A stretch of DNA of 64,000 bases, from NCBI RefSeq assembly GCF_032121415.1, contig NZ_CP135079.1, positions 3,720,001 to 3,784,000 on the forward strand, in the 5' to 3' direction. Positions 24,649 through 33,040 of this stretch are shown here, in pieces. This DNA comes from Streptomyces parvus. Its GTDB lineage: Bacteria; Actinomycetota; Actinomycetes; Streptomycetales; Streptomycetaceae. Each line of letters opens with the position of its first letter. The first letter of the stretch is position 1. The notes beneath the pieces are model-generated. The model had not been told where the DNA came from and made no database searches. It saw only the letters and a program-made list of their open reading frames with translations. The position numbers and the translations under genes were made by a program.

Positions 24649-25016
24649 GGGATCGGCTTTCTAGGTGATCGATCTTGTGGTGAGACCCCGGCCTGGTGCT
24701 GTAACACCGCGTCGGGGTCGTTTGGTTCTCGCACCGTAAGCGGCCGTCACGCTGCGCCGCAAGCTGTCACGATTAGTCATACTGGCTGGCCGTGACGGGG
24801 TAGGGAGGTGAGGGTGGCTTTCCCAACCCCCTTCTTTTTCCTCCCGGTTGAGGAAGGCGCTCGTGTCCCGGGGCTCGTATCCCGGCACCCGGGTCCCGGC
24901 ACCCGGGCTTCGGGCCCGGAGCCCACGCACGTACCCCCGCACGAGTGAACGCCGCGCTCCGGCGCTCGTGTCCTGAGCGCCGGGCTTCGGGCGTCGGGGC
25001 GGACGGCCTGATCGCG
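24649..25016. other. non-coding stretch with hairpin and GC repeats
   Basis: No supported gene. GACCCCG (24683-24689) pairs with CGGGGTC (24713-24719), with an inner GGTG/CACC stem, making a long leader hairpin upstream of the HTH gene. Further right, CCCGGCACCCGGG occurs twice near 24880-24910. A GCGCTC/GAGCGC pairing lies just beyond. Confidence 0.4.
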
Positions 25017-25457
25017 TCAGGCGGCGCCGCGCAGCGCCTGCACCGCTCGGGCGAGCTGGTCGTCGGCGCTCGCGGTGTCGAGGGCCGAACCGAGGACGTC
25101 GGCGTAGGTGGCGCGGGCGTCCTGGTAGTGCTTGCGGCCCTCGTCGGTGATGACGGCGTAGACGCCGCGCTTGTCGTCGGCGCAGGTGTCCTTGTAGGCG
25201 TATCCGGCGCTCTCCAGCCGCCCGACCAGCCGGGTCACCGAGCTCTGTCCCAGGCCGATGCGGTCCGCGAGCTCCTGCATCCGGTGTTCGCCCTTCTCGG
25301 CCCGGGTGAGGACCTCCAGGGCCCGGTACTCGGACAGGCCGACGCCGAAGCGGCGTTGCAGGGCGTGCGCGAGCTGCCGCTCCACGAACGTGTGCAGACC
25401 GAGGACGGAGTCCCACATGGCCTGATCGGAGGCGGCGCGGGGCTGCGGGATCGTCAT
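25017..25457 (-). CDS. MarR-family transcriptional regulator
   Basis: A 146-residue MarR repressor. The winged helix is clear: RFGVGLSEYRALEVLTRAE, RMQELADRIGLGQSSVTRLV, GRLESAGYAYKDTCADDKRG, VYAVITDEGRKHY. There is a Cys in the wing (DTCADDKRG), of interest as a possible thiol sensor. ATG 25457 has GGGGAG upstream. A 16-bp near-palindrome in its own promoter (25495-25510) resembles one in the SMR operon promoter, so it may control both itself and the SMR exporter. Confidence 0.9.
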   Translation of the reverse strand: MTIPQPRAASDQAMWDSVLGLHTFVERQLAHALQRRFGVGLSEYRALEVLTRAEKGEHRMQELADRIGLGQSSVTRLVGRLESAGYAYKDTCADDKRGVYAVITDEGRKHYQDARATYADVLGSALDTASADDQLARAVQALRGAA

Positions 25458-25494
25458 GGAAGGGCTCCCCGTGTCGACGGCGCGGAACAATAAT

Positions 25495-25510
25495 ATACAT
25501 GTCCATGCAA
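25495..25510 (-). promoter_or_regulatory. candidate MarR operator
   Basis: Read on the minus strand, TTGCATGGACATGTAT. It matches 12 of 16 positions of the SMR-promoter palindrome TTGCATGTACGTGCAA (22685-22700). It lies 38 nt upstream of the marR start in an AT-rich promoter segment. Confidence 0.5.
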
Positions 25511-25528
25511 TCATTTGGGGGGTCAAGC

Positions 25529-26077
25529 CTAGGGGTGCGGGGTGGTGATGCGGCCGATCGCCTCGACCGTGAGGGCGCGCTCGTGGGGCTCGGTCTCCAG
25601 GGCGCGGTGGATGGACAGGCCCTCGATGAGCGCGTCGAGCTGGCGGGCGGTGGCCGGGTCGAAGTGCCATTCCAGGGCCCGGCGGCTGCGGCCCATCCAG
25701 GTTCGGGTGAGTTCGCGGTAGGCGGGCCGGCGGGCGGCGAGGGTGTACAGCTCGTGGGTGAGGATCAGCTCGCGCTGGTTGCCGCCCGAGAGGTGGTGGA
25801 CGAGGTCGGCGACGGCCTCGCGCGCCTCGTCGGGGGTGGTCGCCGCACCGAGGCGCTCCTCGAAGACGGCGACGATCGTCCCGGAGAACCGGGTGAACGC
25901 CTCGTGCAGCAACTCGTCCATGCCGGAGAAGTGGTACGTCATCGAGCCCAGGGGCACGCCCGCGCGGGTGGCGACCTTGCGGTGCGAGACGCCCGCGACG
26001 CCCTCGTCGACGATGAGGTCGAGCGCCGCGTCGATGATGCGGTCCCGCCGCTCGGGGTCGGTGCGCCCTGTCGCCAC
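25529..26077 (-). CDS. TetR-family transcriptional regulator
   Basis: A 182-residue regulator with HTH DRIIDAALDLIVDEGVAGVS, HRKVATRAGVPLGSMTYHFS, GMDELLHEAF, then a helical ligand domain with ELILTHELYTLAARRPAYRE. GTG 26077 has a GGAGG site 6 nt upstream and is favoured over the upstream ATG at 26206. It is divergent from the MFS gene (26194) across a 116-nt region holding GTAC repeats, the usual layout for a repressor controlling an exporter. Confidence 0.9.
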   Translation of the reverse strand: MATGRTDPERRDRIIDAALDLIVDEGVAGVSHRKVATRAGVPLGSMTYHFSGMDELLHEAFTRFSGTIVAVFEERLGAATTPDEAREAVADLVHHLSGGNQRELILTHELYTLAARRPAYRELTRTWMGRSRRALEWHFDPATARQLDALIEGLSIHRALETEPHERALTVEAIGRITTPHP

Positions 26078-26166
26078 GCGTGCCTCCTCGGCGTCGGTCG
26101 GTTCTGGTCTCGGCCCCGGTCGGCCCGGTCTGCCCGTGTCTCCGCGCAGCATAGAACGGGGGAGGG

Positions 26167-26190
26167 GAGTGTACGGGCGTACGCTCGTAC
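26167..26190. promoter_or_regulatory. GTAC-repeat operator upstream of the MFS gene
   Basis: GTAC occurs three times at 8-bp intervals (GTACGGGCGTACGCTCGTAC, 26171-26190), forming an imperfect 20-bp palindrome at 26167-26186. It ends 3 nt before the MFS start and is a likely TetR operator. There is no Shine-Dalgarno at the normal distance, so the MFS mRNA may be nearly leaderless. Confidence 0.5.
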
Positions 26191-26193
26191 CCC

Positions 26194-27444
26194 ATGAAGA
26201 ACGCACAGGTCGTGGACGCCGCCACGCGCCGATGGCGCGCGGCCCTCTTTCTCTTCATGCTCGCCACCGGGGTGAGCATGGCCTCCTGGGTGGCCAGGAC
26301 CCCCGCCGTACGGGACGCGTTGGACGTGTCCACGGGGTCGATGGGCCTGGTGCTGTTCGGGCTCTCGATCGGCTCCATGGCGGGCGTGCTGGTCTCCGGC
26401 GGCCTCGTGCGCAAGCACGGTGGACGGCTGGTGATCACGGTCGGTGCGGCGCTGCTCGTCGCCGGGCTGCTGGTGATCGCCGGGGGCGCGGCGCTGGAGG
26501 GGTCCGGCGGGGTCTTCGGCGGACTGGCGCTGTTCGGGGCCGGGATGGGGCTCGCGGAGGTGGCGTTCAACATCGAGGGCGCCGCCGTGGAGCGGAGCGT
26601 GGGGCGCCCGGTCCTGCCGGTGCTGCACGGCTGCTTCAGCCTGGGGACCGTGGTCGGCGCGCTGCTCGGGATGGGACTTACGGCGGCCCGCTTCCCGGTG
26701 GGCTGGCACCTGGCGGCAGTCGCGCTCGCGGTCGCGGCGGCCGGGTTCTGGACCGTGCGGGCGGTGCCGGCGGGGACGGGACGCGAGGAGCCGGGCGCCG
26801 GGGGCGAGGGCGCGGGGCGGACCGGGGGAGTCCGCGGGCACCTGGCCGTCTGGCGTGACCGGCGGCTGGTGCTGATCGGCCTGATCGTGCTGGCCATGGC
26901 CTTCGCGGAGGGCTCCGCCAACGACTGGCTGCCGCTGCTGATGGTGGACGGCCACGGGACGGGGGCGACGGCCGGTTCGCTGACCTTCATGCTGTTCGCG
27001 GTGGCGATGACGACGGGCCGGTTCACGGGCGGGCCGCTGCTGGTGCGGTACGGCCCTGCGGCCGTGGTCCGGGCCAGCGCGGTGGTGGCGGCGGTCGGCG
27101 TGGCGGTGGTGGTCTTCTCCTCCAGCGCGCTGCTGGCCGGGGCGGCGGTGGTGCTGTGGGGCCTCGGTGCCTCGCTGGGCTTCCCGGTCACGATCTCGGC
27201 GGCGGGGGAGGGCGCGAAGCCGGGGGACGCCTCGGCCCGGGTCGCGGCGGTGTCGACGGCGGGCTACGCCGCGTTCCTGGTCGGACCGCCGTCGCTGGGC
27301 TTCCTGGCCGACCATGTGGGGCTGCGGAACGCGATGGTGGTGGTGCTCGTGCTGCTGGGCGGCGCGGCGCTGATCACGGGGGCGCTGCGGCGACCGGGTA
27401 CCCAGGCGTCCGAAGTGTCCCCCGCTCAGTCCGACTTGGTGTAG
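26194..27444 (+). CDS. MFS transporter (YbjJ-like)
   Basis: A 416-residue 12-helix major facilitator. Helix 1 is LFLFMLATGVSMASWVARTPA, and the loop 2-3 region SGGLVRKHGGRLVI stands in for the MFS A motif. A central hydrophilic loop (about residues 195-215) splits two six-helix halves. It is the probable target of the divergent TetR protein and so an inducible exporter. Its 3' end overlaps the convergent kinase gene by 19 nt. Confidence 0.87.
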   Translation: MKNAQVVDAATRRWRAALFLFMLATGVSMASWVARTPAVRDALDVSTGSMGLVLFGLSIGSMAGVLVSGGLVRKHGGRLVITVGAALLVAGLLVIAGGAALEGSGGVFGGLALFGAGMGLAEVAFNIEGAAVERSVGRPVLPVLHGCFSLGTVVGALLGMGLTAARFPVGWHLAAVALAVAAAGFWTVRAVPAGTGREEPGAGGEGAGRTGGVRGHLAVWRDRRLVLIGLIVLAMAFAEGSANDWLPLLMVDGHGTGATAGSLTFMLFAVAMTTGRFTGGPLLVRYGPAAVVRASAVVAAVGVAVVVFSSSALLAGAAVVLWGLGASLGFPVTISAAGEGAKPGDASARVAAVSTAGYAAFLVGPPSLGFLADHVGLRNAMVVVLVLLGGAALITGALRRPGTQASEVSPAQSDLV

Positions 27445-29165
27445 ATCAGGCTCTCGCCCGTGCCGGTCGTGGTGCGGCGCAGAGTGCCGTCCGGGAGCAG
27501 GGTCAGCTCGGTGGGCTTGCCGGGCGTGCAGGAGGCGGCCGGGCTCCCGGAGGACACCGTGGAGGGGCCGACGCGGACCGGGCCGTCCCCGGCGGGGCTG
27601 TCGGCGAGCGGGGCGCTGAACTCGCAGTGGTACGTGGACCCGGAGGCGAGGGGCCCTTCGGCGGTGAGGGCGAGGACCTGGTCGCCGACGTCGCCCTGCC
27701 GGATGGTCAACGTCCGGGTGGAGGAGCCCTGTTCGCCGGGGATGGAGCCGGACCAGGTGCCGAGGAACCCTTCGGGTACGGCCCCTTGGCCGCCGCCCTG
27801 CTGCCCCTTGCCGACGCTGCCCGCGTCGGCGGAGCCGGAAGGGCCGGGGGAGGCGGTCGTGCCCGGCCCGTCGCCCTTCATGAACGCGTACACGGACCCG
27901 CCCGCCCCTGTCGCCACGACCACGGCGACGGCTATGAGCGCGACGGTGGCCCCGGTGGCGCGGCGTTCCCGGGCGGGCGGGGGAGGCGTGGGCGCGAAGT
28001 GGGCCGGGGGTATGGGGGTGGCGGGGCAGGCGGGCTGGGTGGGTTGTGCGGGCGGTGGGGGCCATGGAGGGCTTGCGAGGGTGCGTGGTCCCGAGGGCGA
28101 CACGGCTGATCCGGTTGACCTCTGGGGCCCTCCCGGCCTCTGCGGCCCTCCCGGCCTGCCCGGCTCCTCCGGCCTCTGCGGTCCATCCGGACTGCGCGGC
28201 CCTTCCGGACTGCGCGGACCCCGCGGCTCCTCCGGGTCTTCCGCGTCGAGCAACCCCACTGCCTGGCGGCCGAGTTCGGCGAGGAGGGTGGCGGGCAGCC
28301 AGGGCTCGGCCGCGTCCGCCTCGCCCAGGCGGGCCAGGATCTCGTCGGTACCGGGGCGGGCCGCCGGGTCCTTCGCCAGGCAGTCCCGGACGACGCCGGC
28401 CAGCTCCTCCGGGACCCCGGTCAGGTCCGGGTCCTCCTGGGCGATCCGGAACATCAGGGCATGGACCCCGCCGCTCTCCGCCGTACCGAAAGGCAGCCCG
28501 CCCGACGCGGCGTACGCGAGGACGGAGCCGAGGCAGAACACGTCGCACGCGGTGGTCACGCGCTCGCCGCGCACCTGCTCCGGGGCCATGAATCCGGGCG
28601 AGCCGACCAGGACCCCGGTGCGGGTCAGATCGCCGTCGGCCACGGACTCCAGGGCGCGGGCGATGCCGAAGTCGATGACCCGGGGGCCGTCGATGGTCAT
28701 CAGGACGTTGGAGGGCTTCAGGTCCCGGTGGATGAGCCCGGCACCGTGGATGTGCTGGAGGGCGTGGGCGAGCCCGGACCCCAGGAACCGTACGGAGCGG
28801 GCCGGCAGTGGCCCGTACGCCCCCGAGGCCGTGACCGGGGCGCCGGGGCGGCCCGAGACGATGCGCTGGAGGGAGGGCCCGGCGACGTAACCGGTGGCGA
28901 CCCAGGGGACGGGGGCCTCGGTGTCGGAGTCCAGCACCGGTGCGGTCCACGCGCCGCCGACCCGGTGCGCGGCGTTCACCTCCTGGCGGAAGCGGGCGCG
29001 GAACTCGGGGCGTTCGGCGAGCTCGCGGCGGACGAGCTTGAGGGCGACGGTGCGGCCGCGGTCGGAGCGGGCGAGGAAGACCTGGCCCATGCCGCCTTCG
29101 CCGAGGCGGCCGAGGAGCCGGTACGCGCCGATACGGTGCGGGTCGTCGGGCCCGAGCTTGTCCAT
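27426..29165 (-). CDS. membrane-anchored Ser/Thr protein kinase (PknB-like)
   Basis: A 579-residue Hanks-type kinase. The Gly-rich loop LLGRLGEGGMGQVFLA, the catalytic Lys in VALKLVRRE, HRDLKPSNVLM, VIDFGIARAL (DFG) and SPGFMAPEQ (APE) are all present in residues 1-270. A Gly/Pro linker with repeated GPRSP/GPQRP units (about 305-400) leads to one membrane helix (GATVALIAVAVVVATGAGG, about 410-428). An extracellular beta-rich domain follows (EGFLGTWSGSIPG, TLTIRQGDVGDQVLALTAEG, TYHCEFSAPL). It lacks PASTA repeats, so its ligand differs from peptidoglycan-sensing PknB. Confidence 0.93.
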   Translation of the reverse strand: MDKLGPDDPHRIGAYRLLGRLGEGGMGQVFLARSDRGRTVALKLVRRELAERPEFRARFRQEVNAAHRVGGAWTAPVLDSDTEAPVPWVATGYVAGPSLQRIVSGRPGAPVTASGAYGPLPARSVRFLGSGLAHALQHIHGAGLIHRDLKPSNVLMTIDGPRVIDFGIARALESVADGDLTRTGVLVGSPGFMAPEQVRGERVTTACDVFCLGSVLAYAASGGLPFGTAESGGVHALMFRIAQEDPDLTGVPEELAGVVRDCLAKDPAARPGTDEILARLGEADAAEPWLPATLLAELGRQAVGLLDAEDPEEPRGPRSPEGPRSPDGPQRPEEPGRPGGPQRPGGPQRSTGSAVSPSGPRTLASPPWPPPPAQPTQPACPATPIPPAHFAPTPPPPARERRATGATVALIAVAVVVATGAGGSVYAFMKGDGPGTTASPGPSGSADAGSVGKGQQGGGQGAVPEGFLGTWSGSIPGEQGSSTRTLTIRQGDVGDQVLALTAEGPLASGSTYHCEFSAPLADSPAGDGPVRVGPSTVSSGSPAASCTPGKPTELTLLPDGTLRRTTTGTGESLIYTKSD

Positions 29166-29218
29166 GGTGCGCTACCTCCCCCGTGCGGCCCGCACGAGGA
29201 TAGCGCCGCGTGTATCCA

Positions 29219-29238
29219 GCCCGTCCGGCGTTTGAGGA
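29219..29238 (+). repeat. dispersed intergenic repeat copy
   Basis: GCCCGTCCGGCGTTTGAGGA, one of six copies in the window. It lies in the gap upstream of the kinase gene and downstream of the marR gene. Confidence 0.6.
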
Positions 29239-29335
29239 CGGAACCTTCGAGGGGTCGGGCCTCGGCCTGAACGTCCCGGGCACCCCGGGGCATCGCTCCG
29301 GCATGCGCACCGCCCTCGTGCGGTCGGGAGTTCCG

Positions 29336-29355
29336 CCCTCAAGCGCCGGGTGGGC
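29336..29355 (-). repeat. dispersed intergenic repeat copy overlapping the marR stop
   Basis: A minus-strand copy (GCCCACCCGGCGCTTGAGGG) whose TGA is the stop codon of the marR gene that ends at 29339. Confidence 0.55.
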
Positions 29356-29836
29356 TCGAAGTGCCCGGGTCCGCGGCCGTCAGGGTGTCCAGGGCCTGCG
29401 ACAGGCGGTCCAGGGCGCCCAGCGTCTCCGCCAGGTTCTCCACCCCCATCTCTGCCGCCAGCCGGGCGGCGAACTCCGCGTGGGGCGGCCCGATCCGGGC
29501 CACCGCGTCGCGCCCCGCCCCCGTCGCCCGCAACAGCTTCGCGCGGCGGTGGGCCGGGTTCTCCGCGTACTCCGCTAGCCCCCGCTCGACCAGCAGGTCC
29601 GCGATCCGCTGCACGCTCTGCCGGGTGATGCCCATCGTCCGGGCGATCCCCGCCACCGGCAACGGCTCCACCAGCACCGCCCCCAGCACCTGCCACCACG
29701 CCGACGTGAGGCCCCCCGGCCGCGCCAACTCGTCGGCCACCGACAGGAACTGCCCGTTCAGCCGGAACACCGTCAGCGCCGCCCGGCTCAGCAACTCCTG
29801 CTCGGACGGGACGCGCCCCGCACCCTCGCTACTCAC
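29339..29836 (-). CDS. MarR-family transcriptional regulator
   Basis: A 165-residue winged-helix regulator: TSAWWQVLGAVLVEPLPVA, GIARTMGITRQSVQRIADLL, VERGLAEYAENPAHRRAKLL. Start is GTG 29836, inside the end of the upstream DJ-1 gene (8-nt overlap), so the two are coupled. It probably autoregulates the DJ-1/marR operon through the paired inverted repeats at 30472-30506. No Cys sensor motif is seen. Confidence 0.88.
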   Translation of the reverse strand: MSSEGAGRVPSEQELLSRAALTVFRLNGQFLSVADELARPGGLTSAWWQVLGAVLVEPLPVAGIARTMGITRQSVQRIADLLVERGLAEYAENPAHRRAKLLRATGAGRDAVARIGPPHAEFAARLAAEMGVENLAETLGALDRLSQALDTLTAADPGTSSPPGA

Positions 29837-30452
29837 CCTGCAACACCTCGTACGCGCTCGCGTCCGAGTCGTGGAACAGCCGGTACCACGCGTCCAGCCT
29901 CTTCGCGTCGTACACCCCGAGCAGCCCGAACACCTCCCGCGCGAACGCCACCGGCTCCGTCGGCCCGGCCGTGATCAGGCGCCCGGCCCCGTCCGCCCCG
30001 GCGTCCGTGACCGCGTCCGCCTCCACGTACCGCTCGCCGCCCGCGTACCCCGTCGCCGCGAGGTAGAAGGAGACCGCGCTCGTGTGCGCCCGGTCGTCCA
30101 GCAGTCCTTCCCGGGCCAGCCCGGCCGTCGCCCCGCAGATCGCCGCGACCGGCACCCCCGCGGCGAGGAAGCCCCGGGCCGCCCGCGCGAACGGGGCCAG
30201 CGTCTCGCCCGTGTCCCAACCGGCCGCACCGGTGAGGATCAGCAACGCGCTGTCCTGCGCCCGCAGTTCGTCCAGCGCCAGGTCGGGCTGGACACGCAGG
30301 CCGCCCATGGTCGTCACCGGCTCCCGGGAGAGCCCCACGGTCCGCACGGTGTAGCCGTTCTGTGTGAGATGGGCGGTCGTGTACCCCGTCTCCCAGTCGG
30401 CGAAGGTGTCGTAAACGGCGAGATGCACGGTTCCGGCACTGCTGCTGGTCAT
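29829..30452 (-). CDS. DJ-1/PfpI-family protein
   Basis: A 207-residue protein with the class I glutamine-amidotransferase-like fold. The nucleophile Cys is in VAAICGATAGLA, and an acid is in the ADWETGYTTAHL segment. HLAVYDTFADWE and ALLILTGAAGWD are typical of the family. Members are deglycases, hydratases or stress proteins. ATG 30452 has GAGGAG 6 nt upstream, so the ATG-less upstream extension to 30488 is dropped. It is first gene of a two-gene operon with marR and divergent from the aminotransferase. Confidence 0.88.
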   Translation of the reverse strand: MTSSSAGTVHLAVYDTFADWETGYTTAHLTQNGYTVRTVGLSREPVTTMGGLRVQPDLALDELRAQDSALLILTGAAGWDTGETLAPFARAARGFLAAGVPVAAICGATAGLAREGLLDDRAHTSAVSFYLAATGYAGGERYVEADAVTDAGADGAGRLITAGPTEPVAFAREVFGLLGVYDAKRLDAWYRLFHDSDASAYEVLQGE

Positions 30453-30471
30453 GATGGTCTCCTCGACTCGA

Positions 30472-30506
30472 TGACAGAAGGCTGTCATATCGACAGCGTA
30501 CTGTCA
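30472..30506. promoter_or_regulatory. tandem inverted repeats, probable MarR operator
   Basis: TGACAG-AAGG-CTGTCA (30472-30487) and GACAG-CGTA-CTGTC (30492-30505) are two like inverted repeats with 4-nt centres spaced about two helical turns apart. They sit directly upstream of the DJ-1/marR operon and overlap a minus-strand TTGACA. Autorepression by the operon's own MarR is likely. Confidence 0.65.
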
Positions 30507-30620
30507 ATGAGGAGGAGGGGGGAGGGGTGGGGGAGAGGCGACACCTTGCCGAACCATCCGTCCCAGGCCGTACAAGGTGGCCATGGAGGCCACCCCCCAC
30601 CAGCACTTACGCTCGGCCGC

Positions 30621-32003
30621 ATGACCCCTCATGCCCCTCATGCCCCGAACGCCGACCCCGCGGCCGGTGCGGCCGTGAAGGCCGCGGACCGCGCGCACGT
30701 GTTCCACTCCTGGTCCGCCCAGGGCCTCATCGACCCGCTCGCCGTCGCCGGCGCCGAGGGATCCTACTTCTGGGACTACGACGGCAACCGCTATCTCGAC
30801 TTCACCAGCGGGCTCGTCTACACCAACATCGGCTACCAGCACCCCACCGTGATCGCCGCGATCCAGGAGCAGGCGGGCAAGCTCGCCGCCTTCGCGCCCG
30901 CGTTCGCGATCGAGGCGCGCTCCGAGGCCGCACGCCTCATCGCCGAGCGCACCCCCGGCGACCTGGACAAGATCTTCTTCACCAACGGCGGCGCCGAGGC
31001 CGTCGAGAACGCCATCCGCATGGCCCGGCTGCACACCGGCCGCCCGAAGGTGCTCTCCGCCTACCGCTCGTACCACGGCGCCACCTCCACCGCGATCAAC
31101 CTCACCGGGGACCCGCGCCGCTGGCCCTCCGACAACGGCTCGGCGGGCGTCGTCCGGTTCTGGGCGCCGTTCCTCTACCGCTCGCCCTTCTACGCGCAGA
31201 CCGAGGCCGAGGAGTGCGCCCGCGCACTCCAGCACCTGGAGGACACCCTCGCCTTCGAGGGCCCCTCCACCGTCGCCGCGGTCATCCTGGAGACGATCCC
31301 GGGCACGGCGGGCATCATGACCCCGCCGCCGGGGTATCTGGCGGGCGTCCGCGAGATCTGCGACCGGTACGGGATCGTCTTCGTGCTCGACGAGGTGATG
31401 GCCGGATTCGGCCGCACCGGCGCCTGGTTCGCCGCCGACCACTTCGACGTCGTGCCGGACCTGCTGACCTTCGCCAAGGGCGTCAACTCCGGTTACGTAC
31501 CGCTCGGCGGCGTCGCCATCAGCGCCGAGATCGCCGCGACCTTCGAGACCCGCCCCTACCCCGGCGGCCTCACCTACTCCGGGCACCCGCTGGCCTGTGC
31601 CGCCGCCGTCGCCACCATCGGCGTGATGGAGGACGAGAAGGTCGTCGAGCACGCGGCCCGGATCGGCGAGACCGTCCTCGGCCCCGGCCTGCGCGAACTC
31701 GCCGAACGCCACCCCTCGGTGGGCGAGGTGCGCGGCCTCGGCGCGTTCTGGGCGCTGGACCTGGTCCGCGACCGCGAGACCCGTGAGCCGCTCGTCCCGT
31801 ACAACGCCTCGGGCGAGGCCAACGCCCCCATGGCGGCCTTCGGCGCGGCGGCGAAGAAGCAGGGGCTGTGGCCGTTCATCAACATGAACCGGACCCACGC
31901 CGTCCCCGCCTGCAACGTCTCCGAGGCCGAGGCCAAGGAAGGGCTCGCGGCCCTGGACGTGGCGCTCTCCGTGGCCGACTCGTACACGGTGCAGGGCGCG
32001 TAG
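30621..32003 (+). CDS. class III (omega) aminotransferase
   Basis: A 460-residue PLP aminotransferase. The class III pattern is seen as VLDEVMAGFGRTGAWFAADH with the cofactor Asp, and the Schiff-base Lys is in LTFAKGVNSGYVPLGG. FFTNGGAEAVENAIRMAR and YRSYHGATSTAINLTGDPRR support the family. Such enzymes act on omega-amino acids, beta-alanine, taurine or amines with pyruvate or glutamate. ATG 30621 begins MTPHAPHAPN. A GntR-type regulator follows 233 nt later and may control it. Confidence 0.9.
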   Translation: MTPHAPHAPNADPAAGAAVKAADRAHVFHSWSAQGLIDPLAVAGAEGSYFWDYDGNRYLDFTSGLVYTNIGYQHPTVIAAIQEQAGKLAAFAPAFAIEARSEAARLIAERTPGDLDKIFFTNGGAEAVENAIRMARLHTGRPKVLSAYRSYHGATSTAINLTGDPRRWPSDNGSAGVVRFWAPFLYRSPFYAQTEAEECARALQHLEDTLAFEGPSTVAAVILETIPGTAGIMTPPPGYLAGVREICDRYGIVFVLDEVMAGFGRTGAWFAADHFDVVPDLLTFAKGVNSGYVPLGGVAISAEIAATFETRPYPGGLTYSGHPLACAAAVATIGVMEDEKVVEHAARIGETVLGPGLRELAERHPSVGEVRGLGAFWALDLVRDRETREPLVPYNASGEANAPMAAFGAAAKKQGLWPFINMNRTHAVPACNVSEAEAKEGLAALDVALSVADSYTVQGA

Positions 32004-32236
32004 AGCGGCCCGTGTCCGCTTCCGGTCCGTACGCGGAGTAACCGGATGACTCGATTCCGTACGCGATCGACCCCGTACGTCTCCCCGCCGTGCCCGGAAT
32101 CGGGCACGGCGGCGGCCCTGGCTTAAGGTGACCCGAACCAGAGATGACCCCCACCGGAAACGGTCGGCGAGCGGGGCGGTCGTGCACGGGCGACGGGTAC
32201 GCCGGGTACGTACGGGGACGGACGGAAGGGGTCGGC

Positions 32237-32980
32237 ATGAGTCCGAGCGCAGGTGTGACGCGCAATACCCTGCGCCAGCAGATCGCCGACGCACTGCGTG
32301 ACGAGGTGCTCGCGGGACGTCTGCCGCCGGGCCGGGAGTTCACGGTCAAGCAGATCGCCGAGCAGTACGGGGTCTCCGCGACGCCCGTCCGCGAGGCGCT
32401 CTTCGACCTCTCCGCGCAGGGACTCCTCGCCTCCGACCAGCACCGGGGCTTCCAGGTGCGGGAGTTCACCGTCGCCGACTACCGCGCGATGGCCGAGGCC
32501 CGGGCCCTCGTCGTCGAAAGCCTCTTCCGCGACCCGGCCGAACGGGTCGCCGTCCGGCCCGAGGGGCTGGCCTCGATCCGCCGCCGGGCCGCGGAGGCGG
32601 TCCGCGCGGCGAAGGGCGGCGACCTCGACGTCCTGATCGGGTACGACCTGCGGTTCTGGCGGGAGCTGGGGCAGTTCGTCCTCAACCCCTACATCGCCGA
32701 TTTCCTCACCCGGCTCCGCGTCCAGGCCTGGGTGTTCGCCGTGCACCGGCTGCGCCGCGACGGCATGGACGAGAACGTGCTGTGGTTCGGCCACGAGGAG
32801 CTGGTCGAGGCCATCGCCCGCGGCGACCGCGATCAGGTCCACGCCGAGATGCGCTCCTACTACGGGCACGCGCTCGCCTGGGCGGGCCGCCTGGAGGCGC
32901 GGGAGGCGGAGGGGGACGCCGACGGACCGCCGGGACCGGGGGCCCCGATGCCTCCCGAGTCCCCGGGGCACTGTGCGTGA
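32237..32980 (+). CDS. GntR-family regulator (FCD type)
   Basis: A 247-residue regulator. The winged helix is NTLRQQIADALRDEVLAGRL, KQIAEQYGVSATPVREALFD, GLLASDQHRGFQVREF. The C-terminal domain is the helical FCD ligand-binding type (DLRFWRELGQFVLNPYIADF, HEELVEAIARGDRDQVHAEM). GGAAGGGG precedes ATG 32237. It is probably a metabolite-responsive repressor of the aminotransferase upstream or of itself. Confidence 0.9.
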   Translation: MSPSAGVTRNTLRQQIADALRDEVLAGRLPPGREFTVKQIAEQYGVSATPVREALFDLSAQGLLASDQHRGFQVREFTVADYRAMAEARALVVESLFRDPAERVAVRPEGLASIRRRAAEAVRAAKGGDLDVLIGYDLRFWRELGQFVLNPYIADFLTRLRVQAWVFAVHRLRRDGMDENVLWFGHEELVEAIARGDRDQVHAEMRSYYGHALAWAGRLEAREAEGDADGPPGPGAPMPPESPGHCA

Positions 32981-33040
32981 GGTTCGCCCCGCATTACGCT
33001 GTCCCGACGACCGCCCGAACCCTTCCGAGAGCGAGACTTC

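Noticed and set aside
24649..25016. A coding region on the minus strand between marR and the HTH gene
   Set aside because: The frame is open but lacks a start, a ribosome site and recognisable protein composition. The sequence is rich in GC repeats.
30621..32003. Upstream extension of the aminotransferase frame back to 29361
   Set aside because: It would cross the marR and DJ-1 genes on the other strand. Family similarity begins only after ATG 30621.
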